Source: Beroe forskalii (taxonomy: Eukaryota > Ctenophora > Nuda > Beroida > Beroidae). From it: a stretch of DNA of 64,000 bases. Both the position numbers and the translations under genes were made by a program. Position 1 is the first letter of the stretch. Every line of letters begins with the position of its first letter. The stretch covers positions 2,192,455-2,256,454 of the forward strand of contig WFMF01000002.1 in the NCBI GenBank assembly GCA_011033025.1, in the 5' to 3' direction. Positions 12,389 through 23,121 of this stretch are shown piece after piece. The notes under the pieces were generated by a model. That model did not search any database and was not told the DNA's origin. It saw nothing but the letters and a program-made list of their open reading frames with translations.

Positions 12389-13351
12389 GTCTTCTTTGTT
12401 GCTGCAGGATATAATGAATGTAACCGAGGGGTAAGAGAGGGTGTCAATCTATCAAAATTCAGGGCGTTTTAGACCTTCAAATCTTCTTCATCTTCGCAAA
12501 GGAGCAGTTAATCTTCTATTTCTTTCGAATGCCCACCCGTCTGAATAAACGTTCTACAACATAAAAGTCAAAGCCATAGAGTCTGATGATGTCCTGACTG
12601 TTGTTGGTAATATGGAAACGTATGAAGCGTGATCAGGATGGTCAGCAATACGGCAGCTATGAAAAATCCCTAATCCTAACATGTTGGATTGAAAATGTTT
12701 GGTCTAAAACTCCCATAATTTTGACGAAGTGATTATTTAAGTATCCAAAACCCATTATTTCGTTGGTATTAGGAAAAATTAATGCTTTATATTTGTATTG
12801 AATTTGAAAGTTAAAATTGATTTTTATCCAAGAGTATCAGATCATATATAGCAGAAAACTAACATTAACAAACAAAAGTAAATTTAATTAACTAAATCTA
12901 ACAATTGCCGAAACTGAAAGCAAGAAAATAAATACGATTGGAGCACCTCTTTAACAGGATTTTCAGTTACAAATATCATATTAACATGTTAAAGACAGAA
13001 AGAAGTTATAGAAAGTATAGAAAAGATTACGATTGATAAACAAGATGTCTACATTAAATAATTTTAGATTTAGTGATATCAACAACCAATTGAAATAAGA
13101 TTATGGGCGCTTCAGCTGAGTTTAAAAAACAGGTAATCAACAAATCGATAGCTATGAAAACAATGATAACTTTGATTCTTAACTTTAAAGTCGAGTATAC
13201 ATTTCTCTTCGAAAACAAGTCCACATGCAATTAAAGTAGATATCTACTTATCAAATAAATTGTTCTGCATTATTCATATTGATGATGGTGGTTACATAGA
13301 GTTTGATAATGTTTAAGATAAGCCAGTATTAGGATAAGGGAAACTATAAAC
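12389..13351. other. Spacer between ethanolamine kinase and CCT
   Basis: AT-rich, no coding signal on either strand. It should hold the kinase 5' UTR and promoter and the CCT 3' UTR. Confidence 0.6.
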
Positions 13352-15556
13352 CTACTTAGGAACAGTGACTGTCTGTCTGTTGTCTTCGAAGGCAGGTGAG
13401 CCTGTCTGCTCCGTGTTGTCTGGCAGTGCCGGAGGAGGACTCAGGTACTCAACTATCCGGTCACTCTATAGTGAGGGAGATGGGTTCAAGAGGGCGATGG
13501 GAGGAGAGGGGTTAAAGTGGGTTGGGAAGAGAGGAATTCAAGGGGGGTTAAAACTTAAAAGGAGAGGGCGTTGGAAAGAGAGGGGTTCAAGAGGGATTGC
13601 AGGGAGAGGAGTTGAAGGGGGTTAAAATGAGACGGGGTTCAAGGGGTGTTGCAGATAGGGGGTTACAGAGAGTGTTGGAAATTGAAGGAGAGGGGTTATA
13701 GGACAGGGGTGTAGGGAGAGAGCCAATAGTTGGGGATACAAATTATACTGGGAGGCTGCAAAAATACATGAAATTGAGAATGACCAAAGTTGTACAATTT
13801 GAAAGTGAAATTGTGCTAATCGCAGTAAACTTACAATGGGTGCGTAGAAGAATTGAATGAAGCCTGCTATCAAACCGTTGATCTTCTTCGTCACAATGTC
13901 AACCTGTCTAGCCACCTGCATCCGCTTCTCCTGTTGATGAAATTCAGAATTCGATGAATCGCTTTCAACGTAAATAATGTGACAGTTGACCTTCGTATTC
14001 TGAAGACTTTGACTATTTTAATGAAGCACAGCCCATATAACGGCAAATCATTCCGTGAACTGAGAACAACTTCAAGACCCGGTCACATACCGTGAGGAAG
14101 TTGATGCCGAGGTCGTGTCTGGAGACGCCTCTCAGCAGGTTCCTCTCCAGGTAAAGATCGTAGGCGGATATAATCCGGGTGATGAAGTCCGAGGTAGACA
14201 CACCCTCCGTTCTCAGCGTGGGGAGGAAGAGTCCTGAAATGGGGACAGTCGTGAAAAATGGATGTTTAATCGACAGCCATAAAATGATGAAATGAACATT
14301 TGCAATCGAGAAATGATTCACTGTCAGCCCTGAAAACTGGATGCATTTCATGGACTGTCATTAAAAATGAAATGAAAATTTAATGCGGAGAGATGAGAGT
14401 CATCATAAATCATAATGGTTTGAAGACCTCGATTATTGCATTCATCACAACAATCACAGGGGGACTCTGCAGTGTGCACCACTCACCAGCATCCTTGAGG
14501 GGTTGGTAGATATCAGCCACGTCTCCACAAGGGTAGGGCTCCGGGTTTTGTACGGTGAAGTCTACCTGAAGTTATATACAATCTAAATAACTCAGTTACG
14601 ATATTGATTATTGAGCGTCTTGATTGGCTTATGAGTGCTCAAACTTACAGCGAGTGGAGAAAACGAAAATTATCAATCTTTACCATCTAACCACTCTCAT
14701 TTGGGTCTTAAATAGTTGTCAATATATTCTAGAAGTCTACCTTCATTTCCTGCAGGAATTCGAGTGTCTGGAACCAGGGACTAGGACAGAGCACCTCGTC
14801 CACGTATCTGCAATGTCTGACGCATTCCAGCCTCTCCTCCTGAGTGTAGACTGTCTGTCCCTTCAGCTCGTGCGTTGTCTGCCCGCCTGATACTGGGACA
14901 CGCGGGGGATTCATGTCAGTATTCTGTATTGGAAACAATACAGTAGTAATTAGTGACAGTAGTTCATTGAGCAGTTAAGTAACTAGTGCTATCATCCATT
15001 CATCTGACTTTAGAAATTGGGATTAATTCTTGCAGTTCACTGCGCAGTAGAAGAACAGTGTTTCTTGAAAAATATGCAATACCGAGAATTTGTGGAATTT
15101 TATAGAAAATTTGACCTTTCTATCATTCAAAGCCCCTCCTAACTCTCCTAAGGCTTACCTCCGCAAATGAGGTAGGTGTTGGGGAACATGTTCTTAGCCT
15201 GCATCAAGTACCGAGCATGTCCGAAGTGGAACATGTCGAACACACCACTCACATAAACCCGAATCTGGTCTTTGCCTGAAGAGGGATGTGTTCAGGAAGT
15301 GAGAAGAGAGAGAATTAAGAGGTCACAAATGGAGAATTAATATTTTTCAATCGAGATTTATAAATGATTTCAGCACAAAGATTCTACAAATCATAAATCA
15401 AAAGATGTTTGAAAAGCCAAAATGAAGCAATCTGCGCCATTTGCCGTCGATGTGTTTGTACTTTGCCCTATCGGACACAGGGTTGACAAAGAGTCCGTAC
15501 TTCTCCTTGTACTCATCTATTGTCTCCCCGATCAGCCTTGCTGGCAAGCTGTTAGC
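13352..15556 (-). CDS. Choline-phosphate cytidylyltransferase (CCT), first exon missing
   Basis: Makes CDP-choline from CTP and phosphocholine, the rate-limiting step of phosphatidylcholine synthesis. Exons: 15556-15445, 15275-15159, 14892-14741, 14565-14487, 14233-14091, 13930-13835, 13465-13352 (stop TAG); all phases agree, giving 270 residues without the start. Motifs: [20 protein letters not shown], with HFGH where most CCTs have [14 protein letters not shown]; and the family signature RTEGVSTSD. The exon at 13930 encodes a basic amphipathic stretch like the membrane-sensing M domain, then a short Pro/Ser tail. The start is not found; one or more exons lie upstream of 15556. Exon 1 ends at a GC donor, and the intron between 14741 and 14565 is flanked by an 11-bp direct repeat. 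PCYT2 is unlikely because only one catalytic domain is present. Confidence 0.93.
13480..13720 (-). repeat. Purine-rich degenerate minisatellite in the last CCT intron
   Basis: Tandem AGAGGGGTT(C/A)AAG(A/G)GGG-like units on the plus strand, C/T-rich on the transcribed strand. It starts about 15 nt upstream of the final-exon acceptor at 13466, again extending a polypyrimidine tract. Confidence 0.8.
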
Positions 15557-16356
15557 CTGGAGTGTGAAGTAGTTACATGTTTCATGAATATTATGATATT
15601 GTTAACCTGGGAGTTGTTAGTTTCCTGAATTGAAGGTTGTTTATGATAGTTCCATGGTTCACAGGTCACAAAATAATGGAAGATGTCAGCCAGAAAACGG
15701 ATAAATGATGAAAGGGCAAACGCCAAAGAAGGTACTGGGTGGCCCAAAAAAGTTAAGAAAAGTCAAGTTTAATAATAACTTTGGCTGTGTTTAAAGTTTC
15801 TTGTTGAAGTTTTGGGATGTCATAGGTGTGGATTATAAGTTTTTCACCAACAATTTAAAGTGTCTATCTCAAAGAATGTCAAATTCCGCTTTTGGGGCTC
15901 AAAATGAAAAAAATTCCAATATCAGTGCCACAATGTTCTAAAATTTCCCAAAATATCCTGAAAGTTTCATTAGTTTTTCTCAAGAAGCTTTGAAGATACG
16001 TCCATTAGTCACATATCTTCAAGTCACATATCTTCAAGAAACATAATGAAAATTTCAGGATACAATACTGGTTCCCAGATTGTGTCTATTTCGTATTATA
16101 AAATCTTTATTTTAGTGAAGGTGGTTGAGTACTAAATTCAGGTGTTCTAGAATTCACAGGAATCCTGGTTGAGTACCCTATCTTCAGCAAAAGAATGTAG
16201 GGGATCTATCACGTGACTTGACGGAAGGAATGTGCAGCCGTAAACTGCTTCGATTGACTAGTGTGTTGTCACGATAAATGCCCGTATGAGTAGTTCCTCA
16301 TTTTAGTTCTACTCTTTTCGACGGTACTTGAGTGCGTTTTCTTCAGTCACGGATCA
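15557..16356. promoter_or_regulatory. Divergent intergenic region between CCT and the Delta-like gene
   Basis: The two flanking genes run away from each other. The missing CCT first exon should lie here or overlap it. A palindromic E-box TCACGTGA is at 16209-16216, about 140 bp before the ATG of the plus-strand gene. No other gene is evident. Confidence 0.45.
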
Positions 16357-17683
16357 ATGAAAGTCTTCTTCACAGCTGTTTCCTTACTTGTGTTGGCAAT
16401 GGTAAGTGACTCCGACGATTATTAGACTCCTACGAGCCTAATCACAGACTCACATTTATCACACTCAAGCAACAAGTTACCCTTGATTTACATTTAGTTT
16501 ATTCAACTGGAAGGTTTGACCTGATTGTGATCTGTAAGCCACCCCATGTGGGGTTCAAGGCTGCCCGTTTTACCCCACTATCCTTGCAGGTGGAAGTATC
16601 TCTTGGTTCAGGACGCGGGTTGCTGCAGCTCAGATTTCAGCTGGACACTGCTCAGTGCTCCACCCCTCCTCCTCTGTGGATTGCGAGGCAGTCTACTTCC
16701 GACACATCGCAGTGAGGGACGAGGGAGGGAGCGAGGAGGTCCTGGTCCAGGAGACGGGAAGAGCGGGCAGGTTCGGGTACCTGCCCCACACCATAGAGCT
16801 GCAGCGGATACCAGAGTTGGAGGAACCCCTGGAAGTGGGTCTGTCAAACACTCTCCTGCTGTATCTGGAGATGTGGAGTAGGGATGGCAGTGGAGCAGGG
16901 TTTAGGGTGGAAACTGTAGCAGACCTGCTCCTTCCCTTCAACCAGATCTCACCAGGAGACTCCACCAAGTCTCACCGGGTCACTCTAGCTCAGGGAGGCA
17001 ATGAGACATCAGAGGGAGGCAATGAGACATCAGAGGGTGGCAATGAGACATCAGAGGGAGGCAATGAGACATCAGAGGGTGGAAATGAGACATCAGAGGG
17101 AGGCAGTAAGGCATCAGACGGTGGAAATGAGACATCAGAGGCTGGAAATGAGACATCAGAGGGTGGTAATGAGACATCAGAGGATGGCAATGAGACATCA
17201 GAGGGTGGAAATGAGACATCAGAGGGTGGCAATGAGACATCAGAGGGAGGCAATGAGACATCAGAGGGAGGCAATGAGACAGGAGTGCCCAGGGGTCAGT
17301 ATCTACGGATCATTGACATGACACTCAGTATTGTCTCTTGTGACGCCGGCTACGAGGGGATGGGATGTAACGACTGCACCTCGCCTTGTGAGGGGCAGTG
17401 TTGTGGAGAAGACCCTGATCAGGAGGACCCTACTCCAAGGGATGGTATGTGTGAAGATGGAGATAGTGGAGCAGGGGGCTGCAGTCGCCCCATCACAGAC
17501 AAGGTTAGGAATATCGCTATTGGGATGGCAGCTATCCCTCTGGTGGCAGTGCTCTTGACATTGGCTGTACTCAGGATGTGTAGACGCAGAGAGAGTGGTG
17601 TTGTGGCGGGAGAAGGGCAAGATGAGATCTACGTGAACATGACGCAAGGGCAGGATGAAACCTACGAGAACATGACACAGTGA
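16357..17683 (+). CDS. Delta/Jagged-like type I membrane protein with YxNM tail; frameshifted
   Basis: Exon 16357-16401 encodes a signal peptide (MKVFFTAVSLLVLAM) and ends in GTAAGT; the second exon starts at 16590. The ectodomain begins like the MNNL domain of Notch ligands (GRGLLQLRFQLDTAQC, later VDCEAVYFRHIAV and an LLLYLEMW strand), followed by a GGNETSE repeat and a short cysteine cluster (SCDAGYEGMGC, CTSPCEGQCC) that recalls a reduced DSL domain. Then come one transmembrane helix (AIGMAAIPLVAVLLTLAVL), a basic stop-transfer CRRR, and a tail with two 11-residue repeats holding YVNM and YENM. The reading frame changes between residue AQC and SVDC, near a run of four Cs at 16663-16666; a one-base length difference there would keep one frame. 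It may be an assembly error or an allele. Assignment to the Notch-ligand family is moderate; no EGF repeats are present. Confidence 0.72.
16994..17284 (+). repeat. In-frame 21-bp minisatellite encoding GGNETSE
   Basis: Thirteen full units and one partial. Thirteen of the fourteen carry the N-glycosylation sequon Asn-Glu-Thr; unit six has decayed to GGSKASD. All six frames are open across it, which explains several spurious frames. It forms a glycosylated stalk between the N-terminal domain and the cysteine cluster. Confidence 0.95.
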
Positions 17684-17859
17684 TGAGGAGGAAACAAAGA
17701 GCATGTTAGAACATCATAGATTCGTCCAGGTTATTGCCTGAGGAGTTAGCCGGAGGGAGTGGATATTTGATTGGGAGTGGATATTTAATTGGGCCAGCGA
17801 GGGCCCAGACGGAGTCCAACTCACTTGGGCGCCGTCAAATTCAAAATCTCAAGATGGGA

Positions 17860-18395
17860 GATGGGCATAACTTGACTAACGGAGGATATTCCAGATGGTT
17901 TGTTTTCATTAAACTGTGGCAGAGGTCGGTAGTTTATCAGTGCTAAGTCCGTGATAACTGTAGTTATGAAATTGACCCTTAAGAGCATTTTAAGGTTTAC
18001 AAAAGTGTACAATTTAATCGAGTAAAATATATATGTAGCAGATTACGGAGACAGTTTCTCATCTGGATCAATGGAAAAAAAACAAAACAAAATTGTCCAA
18101 TGTCAGTAAGAGAATAATTATTAATTTGTTATAATCAAAATCATCTTGCAATAAAAACGTACCAAAACCAAGATGGTTTAGCACGACTAAGATTAACCGA
18201 AGGACTACTTTTCACTCTGCTATTATTTCGTTGCTCATAACTTTTGATCTGATTGGAATTTTTTGATGCAGTTAAAAGTATTTAGTTGATTTGAATTGTC
18301 AGAGTTTAAAATTTGCGAACGAGGTGCTGCGTAGCAGCACCGAGTGAGAATGTTCTTGCAGGCCCAAGGCCCCAACGGGCCTGCTAGTTGATTAT
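17860..18395. repeat. Dispersed repeat ending AACGGGCCTGCTAGTT, copy 1
   Basis: Shares TGGCAGAGGTCGGT near its left end and CAACGGGCCTGCTAGTT at its right end with 54520-54960. The rest is diverged. No coding capacity and no clear inverted ends; possibly a SINE or degraded MITE. Confidence 0.6.
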
Positions 18396-19283
18396 AATAT
18401 TGTTTAACATATTTATTCAAAAAGAACTTTGACGATTCATTCCAGTTGCTTGTCCCATAACTCTGTCAAATTGCATCGATTGCTTGAACTCTTTAATGTC
18501 GTAAAAATTGGGTTATATTTTCCTGAAAAGCTGAAATAGTTGTTGCCTACTCTTGTACTTTTGTTATTTAAGGGGGGGTCAAGGGGGGGTTGACCCAAAG
18601 CCAAATTTTCTGAGATTTTTGGCCAGATTTGGGTTTGGTACCCCCAGACCCACTTGCGCCGGCGCCAGATTAAGTGCGCCCAAAATGAGGTGTGCCATCG
18701 ATAGATAACGGTCGCCTCAGTTACCATAAAAATTTGGAGCCGATATTTCAAAAGAATATGGCCGAGTTATGGGGAAAAACGTATGCCCATATATGGGCAT
18801 AAGCGCGTCTCGCAAGCCTATTTTGGCCCATAACTTTGCCAAATATTAATATTTTTGAATGAAACCAACTTTATTTGATAAATAGCGTTGAGTTACGTAT
18901 TCTCTGCAAGTATAATGGGGTTGACTTCTGGTTAAATGGCAATTTGAGGTCCAAGAGAACCTCTAAAAACCACAAAATTGTCATTTTCTCAGTTCGAGTT
19001 TTTTCGAAAGTGTGCTTTTAACTCAACGGCTAAAAACTCCAGCTACGATTGATATTTTTGCACAATTCTTTTCTTACGTGAAACTAAACTAAATTCCGGC
19101 TTCCGCAAAATGATTAACAATATCATTGGATGGAAAAATATATTGTCTCTTTTTATTTAAAATTAGGAATTATTATGGAACTCACAAATTTTTATCTGAA
19201 GAGGCTAATAAGCAGATATTAAATCTCCGGCCAATTCCCCGGCAAAATCACGATTTTAGGCCGGGGCTGGGACCAGGGCCCCG
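18396..19283. other. Spacer downstream of the UNC-93-like gene
   Basis: No gene recognised. G-runs at about 18572-18590 and a CCATATATGG palindrome at 18787-18796 are the only structured features. Confidence 0.5.
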
Positions 19284-19365
19284 TCACTCCTTCAATTTTG
19301 GCCGGGGCCGGGAAGAGCCGGGGATAGAGATTTTGGCTGGGGCCGGGGCCCCGGTCGAGCCCTGC
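19255..19365. repeat. GC-rich GGCCGGGG repeat overlapping the UNC-93-like C-terminus
   Basis: Tandem GGCCGGGGCYGGGA units in an otherwise AT-rich stretch. They encode the last residues and stop codon of the transporter on the minus strand (PAPAKISIPGSSRPRPKLKE). Confidence 0.8.
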
Positions 19366-20750
19366 TCTTTAGCCGGAAAAAAGTCAACTAAGACGTGCAT
19401 AAACAAAAGGTGGTTAACTATCAAGCCAGCAAATGTTACGCTAACTAAGATATAAAGGTCCATATGGGATACAAGAGCAAAAACAGCTCCACTCGTTAAA
19501 CTCCAGAGAACAGATCTCACGCTGAAAAGTACACCTGGTTGGAAACCCTGCATAACTTCGTCAGACTTGGCACAAGTTCCACAGGAAATTTGGAAGAGTA
19601 ATACATGAAATGTTCTCGAAAATCCCGCGAGGAGTCCCAACAAAACGACCGCCCATTGCCCCAGCGGAACAAGGGCATCGGAAGCATCACTTTCATCATT
19701 CACAGACAGCGGAGGGAACATGAGAAGAATGAGGGTCAACCACAGTAACGAACTGATTGATGTGACATACACCATGACCTTGTATCCGCAAAATGTGGAG
19801 ATCTTGTTCCATGTGCCACATATTACCACTTTGAGGGAACCGAAGATTAAACCAAATAAAGGAATCAAGTTCCGGTTGCTGTAGGTATTCCTGATACTAG
19901 TACAAAGTATTTCCACCCAACAGAAACAAACAGTACCAACGATTGACATGGTCATGAGAGCCAAGGTTGCTGGGTTCAGGAAAAACTTCAACAGCCTTCC
20001 AAACTTAGTTAGGGGCAGGTTGACTTCATATCGTCCTTTTTCTTCATCTTCTTCTCCAGTTTCTTTTTCTCCTTTTTTATCTTTGTCATCAGAATTAGTT
20101 TTACGAAGAAGCATTGTCTTAGAGGAGGTAGATGGTACTGGGTCTCTCTTGGAGTCATCCAACTGGGGCGTTTTCTTGAGTCCAAACAATGCTAGAAACC
20201 CAGCAAATATTGCAAGGGCAGCGAAGATACTGAACATGTGGATACGAGTTGAATCTGTTATTTGTTTAGGATCGTCGATGTTAAAGTAGTTCATGAGATT
20301 ACCAAGTAATCTGTAAAAACTGGAAATGAAGTTGAAGAGACTCATGTTCCTAGCCAGGTTCTCCTTTCTTGATACCCTCGTAACATAGTCGTAGATAGCA
20401 ACCCAAATAATTCCATCCCCGACAGCAGATACTGCTGATCCTTTGATAATTGCTATCTTGTCTAGAAGTATCATTCCGATGTTAAAAGGCACATAAAGTA
20501 GGGAAGAACAAAATAAAACACATCTAGAAGGAATAAAAGTCAGAAAAGGTGCAATGAATGAACCAGCAAGGGACATGGAACTGTAAATGCTGGAGCACAG
20601 ATATCCGAGTTTGGTATCCATACCCGGCCTGTTGCTGTCTGCCAATGTTGCATTTAGCATGTTGAAGCCTGCAGAACAAGTGGAATTCAGGATCAGCAGT
20701 ATGATACTTGCCACACAAACATTCCACACTTCGACATTAATAACAGCCAT
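19284..20750 (-). CDS. UNC-93-like major facilitator superfamily protein
   Basis: Single exon, 488 residues from the ATG at 20750 (MAVINVEVW). About eleven to twelve hydrophobic segments fall in two halves, split by a charged loop (KTPQLDDSKRDPVPSTSS through EEDEEKGRYE). The N-terminal half has the UNC-93 layout: helix 1, an asparagine-rich first loop (NMLNATL), LGYLCSSIYSSMSLAGSFIAP, then GDGIIWVAIYDYVT. UNC-93 proteins are membrane regulators or trafficking factors more than proven transporters, so substrate is unknown. The last roughly 25 residues come from a GC-rich genomic repeat and are not family-like. A bidirectional neighbour is not seen. Another MFS subfamily remains possible. Confidence 0.8.
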   Translation of the reverse strand: MAVINVEVWNVCVASIILLILNSTCSAGFNMLNATLADSNRPGMDTKLGYLCSSIYSSMSLAGSFIAPFLTFIPSRCVLFCSSLLYVPFNIGMILLDKIAIIKGSAVSAVGDGIIWVAIYDYVTRVSRKENLARNMSLFNFISSFYRLLGNLMNYFNIDDPKQITDSTRIHMFSIFAALAIFAGFLALFGLKKTPQLDDSKRDPVPSTSSKTMLLRKTNSDDKDKKGEKETGEEDEEKGRYEVNLPLTKFGRLLKFFLNPATLALMTMSIVGTVCFCWVEILCTSIRNTYSNRNLIPLFGLIFGSLKVVICGTWNKISTFCGYKVMVYVTSISSLLWLTLILLMFPPLSVNDESDASDALVPLGQWAVVLLGLLAGFSRTFHVLLFQISCGTCAKSDEVMQGFQPGVLFSVRSVLWSLTSGAVFALVSHMDLYILVSVTFAGLIVNHLLFMHVLVDFFPAKEQGSTGAPAPAKISIPGSSRPRPKLKE

Positions 20751-21189
20751 GATCACTGCCCTGGAAAGATCCTGTCATTAAACCTTGTTTTGACCATACA
20801 AAGATCCAATTCCAGTCAAACTGAAATGGAAGGGAACTTTGATACGGGAGGGAGCATTATTCTTGTTAAACTTTTCTCAATTATTGAGATATATGTACTC
20901 GGATGTAGGTACTGCCTCATTGATAAACAATATTAGCCAATTAGTGGTTGATTAACTTGTCTATTTAATATATCACCGATTCAAAGCTGATGAGCTTTCC
21001 CTTGTAAAGCTTCAGCTGAAGGTAAAAAGCTGATGAGCTTTCCTTAAAGCAGTAGCTATAAGTAAAACCTAAAAGTATAAGGAGCAAGAGCAATTCGAAC
21101 TTCTGTCGTTCGAACTTCTGTCATGTTTGGCGACGTAAGTCAGAACTGCTCATTTTGTTCGAACTTCCGCTTTTCTGACTTCCGTCGTT

Positions 21190-21520
21190 CGAACTTCGTC
21201 GTTCAATGCAATTTTGAGGGTACTTGTAGGCGTGAATAATTTGTATTAACCAATTTTGAGGGTACTTGTAGGCGTGCAATAATTTGTTATTGCACTCCTC
21301 ACATTGGCTAATACACTAAGAGCATGGCAAATGGTAATGACGCTAATGAAATTATTGCACTCGGCTTCTCCTCGCGCAATTATTTGGTATTGTCGCACTC
21401 GGCCTGCTCCTTGTGCTACAATATACGCTTAGAGCATGGCTGGGAATGCGCTGATAGAAATTATTGCACGAGGCGTAGCCGAGTGCAATAATTTATATTG
21501 TCGCACGATTAGCAGGCCGG
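21190..21520. repeat. Repeat with inverted ATTATTGCAC motifs
   Basis: Two diverged tandem copies of about 125 bp, each with TTAGAGCATGGC-like sequence and AAATTATTGCAC(T/G), plus inverted GTGCAATAATT. A related fragment (CTTAGAGCATGGCTTGGAATG) lies at about 45100, so it is dispersed. Confidence 0.7.
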
Positions 21521-23007
21521 TTTAATGCAGGTCTTGGGCCAGTCCATTGCAGGTCTAATGCAGGTCTAGCACCAGTTTTGTGCAGGTTTAGCGCCGGTTT
21601 AATGCTAGAACTACAATGCTAGATGATTAAAACATTGATTGAAATAAAAGATTAGGTATATTGAATATTCATAGCTCATTATACCGTGATTTTACCGAAA
21701 ATAGGCATCCGGACCAACTTGAAGGCAAGCCTTCTGAGCGTGATTTGGAAATATTCTGGTTTGGGCTCTGGGATGCTGCACTACGAGTAGGTTGATTGAG
21801 GGTTCGCTGTGGGTTCAAAGTGTAAACATGAATGGTTTTATGTTTTATTTGTTGTCTAAGTCAGGACACGCTTTTAAAGAAAGTAAAGTGGGGATATATT
21901 GAAAATATACCCATTACCCAATTATCAACATTCACGTTCACTAACAAATATGTTATCTCCCTTATTCCTGCCCCGTCATGCAGGTCCCCTTTGCAGTTGA
22001 CTCCCCCATTGTGCTGTGTACGTGGTGCGCCTCTCATATTCTTTATCCTCTGTACTTCTGTAGTTCTCTCCTGACATGCTTCGTCTTGTAGTTGTCCCTT
22101 AGGTCCCTTAGTTCAGCTGAATCTTCTCCCCTGTCACACTGCTAACTCGTTCCATCTTGAGGATCCTCTTAGTCTCTAGCCACGGCGTTATTCCCGACAA
22201 ACATCAGCAACACAATCTAAACCGAGAGGACAGCACAAACTTACTGTGTGTAAACACAGTCAATATAACCAAAGCTCACGGCTATTCGAAAGTACTTCAC
22301 TTTGATTTGTCCTAAGGTCCAGTTACCTTGTTTCCCGTTCTCTGATTGGTCCTTACAACTGCGTGTCTCACTGTGATTGGTCCCCTTCTTTGAAACACTA
22401 AACTAATGTTATAATATTCCATAATTTCATCTTACACTGCTCAAACAATGAACTTATAATTAACCTCAATTGTTATCATATATGTTTGAAGGTTCTAAAA
22501 GATCAAAAGGTTATGAATAGTCAACAGGGCTTAGCAAATCTGGAGTACATTAATAGCAGCCAGAATGTAAGGAATTTGCGACATTTTGGCTTATTTATAC
22601 ATCATTTTTTCAAAAAGGTTATATTACCAATTTTTCACATAAAAAGTTAGTTTGGACATCTGTAGTGACCAAAAATCTTTTTTGAACATGATATTTACCT
22701 TATTTGTGGCAACAGTGAGGTTAAATAATATGAGGCTGATTGGAGCAAAAAAATGCCCTATTTCACAGCTTTTGGCCATTTAATGCCTCAAAGAAGTGTT
22801 TTAGTCCTCCAAAAGTAAACTTTTCTTGGTCTAGAGGTCAAAAACCACTTTTTAGGTCAACATTTAGGAATTTATGACCTTGCGTTGTCGATTTGAGGCT
22901 AACAAAAAGTCCAATTTTTTGATATAAACATGGGGGGAAGACACCTGAGATCTGCCAACAAATCCCAGTGAGTAAAATTTTGATTTGAGGTGATCTTAGA
23001 CGATTCC

Positions 23008-23121
23008 CGCACTATATAGTGACACCGCACTATATAGTGACAAGCTTTTTAGTGCCAAAATACCCCAGTCACTATATAGTGCGTAAAAACACTATATAGT
23101 GTCAGCGCACTATATAGTGAC
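23008..23121. repeat. Five copies of the palindrome CACTATATAGTG
   Basis: Perfect 12-bp palindromes at 23010-23021, 23028-23039, 23070-23081, 23090-23101 and 23108-23119, most followed by ACA. Incomplete versions (CTACTATATAG) occur near 23398 and 24356. Confidence 0.92.

Noticed and set aside
16980..17321. Several overlapping open frames on both strands
   Set aside because: All are shadows of the 21-bp GGNETSE repeat; only one plus-strand frame connects to domains and a membrane helix.
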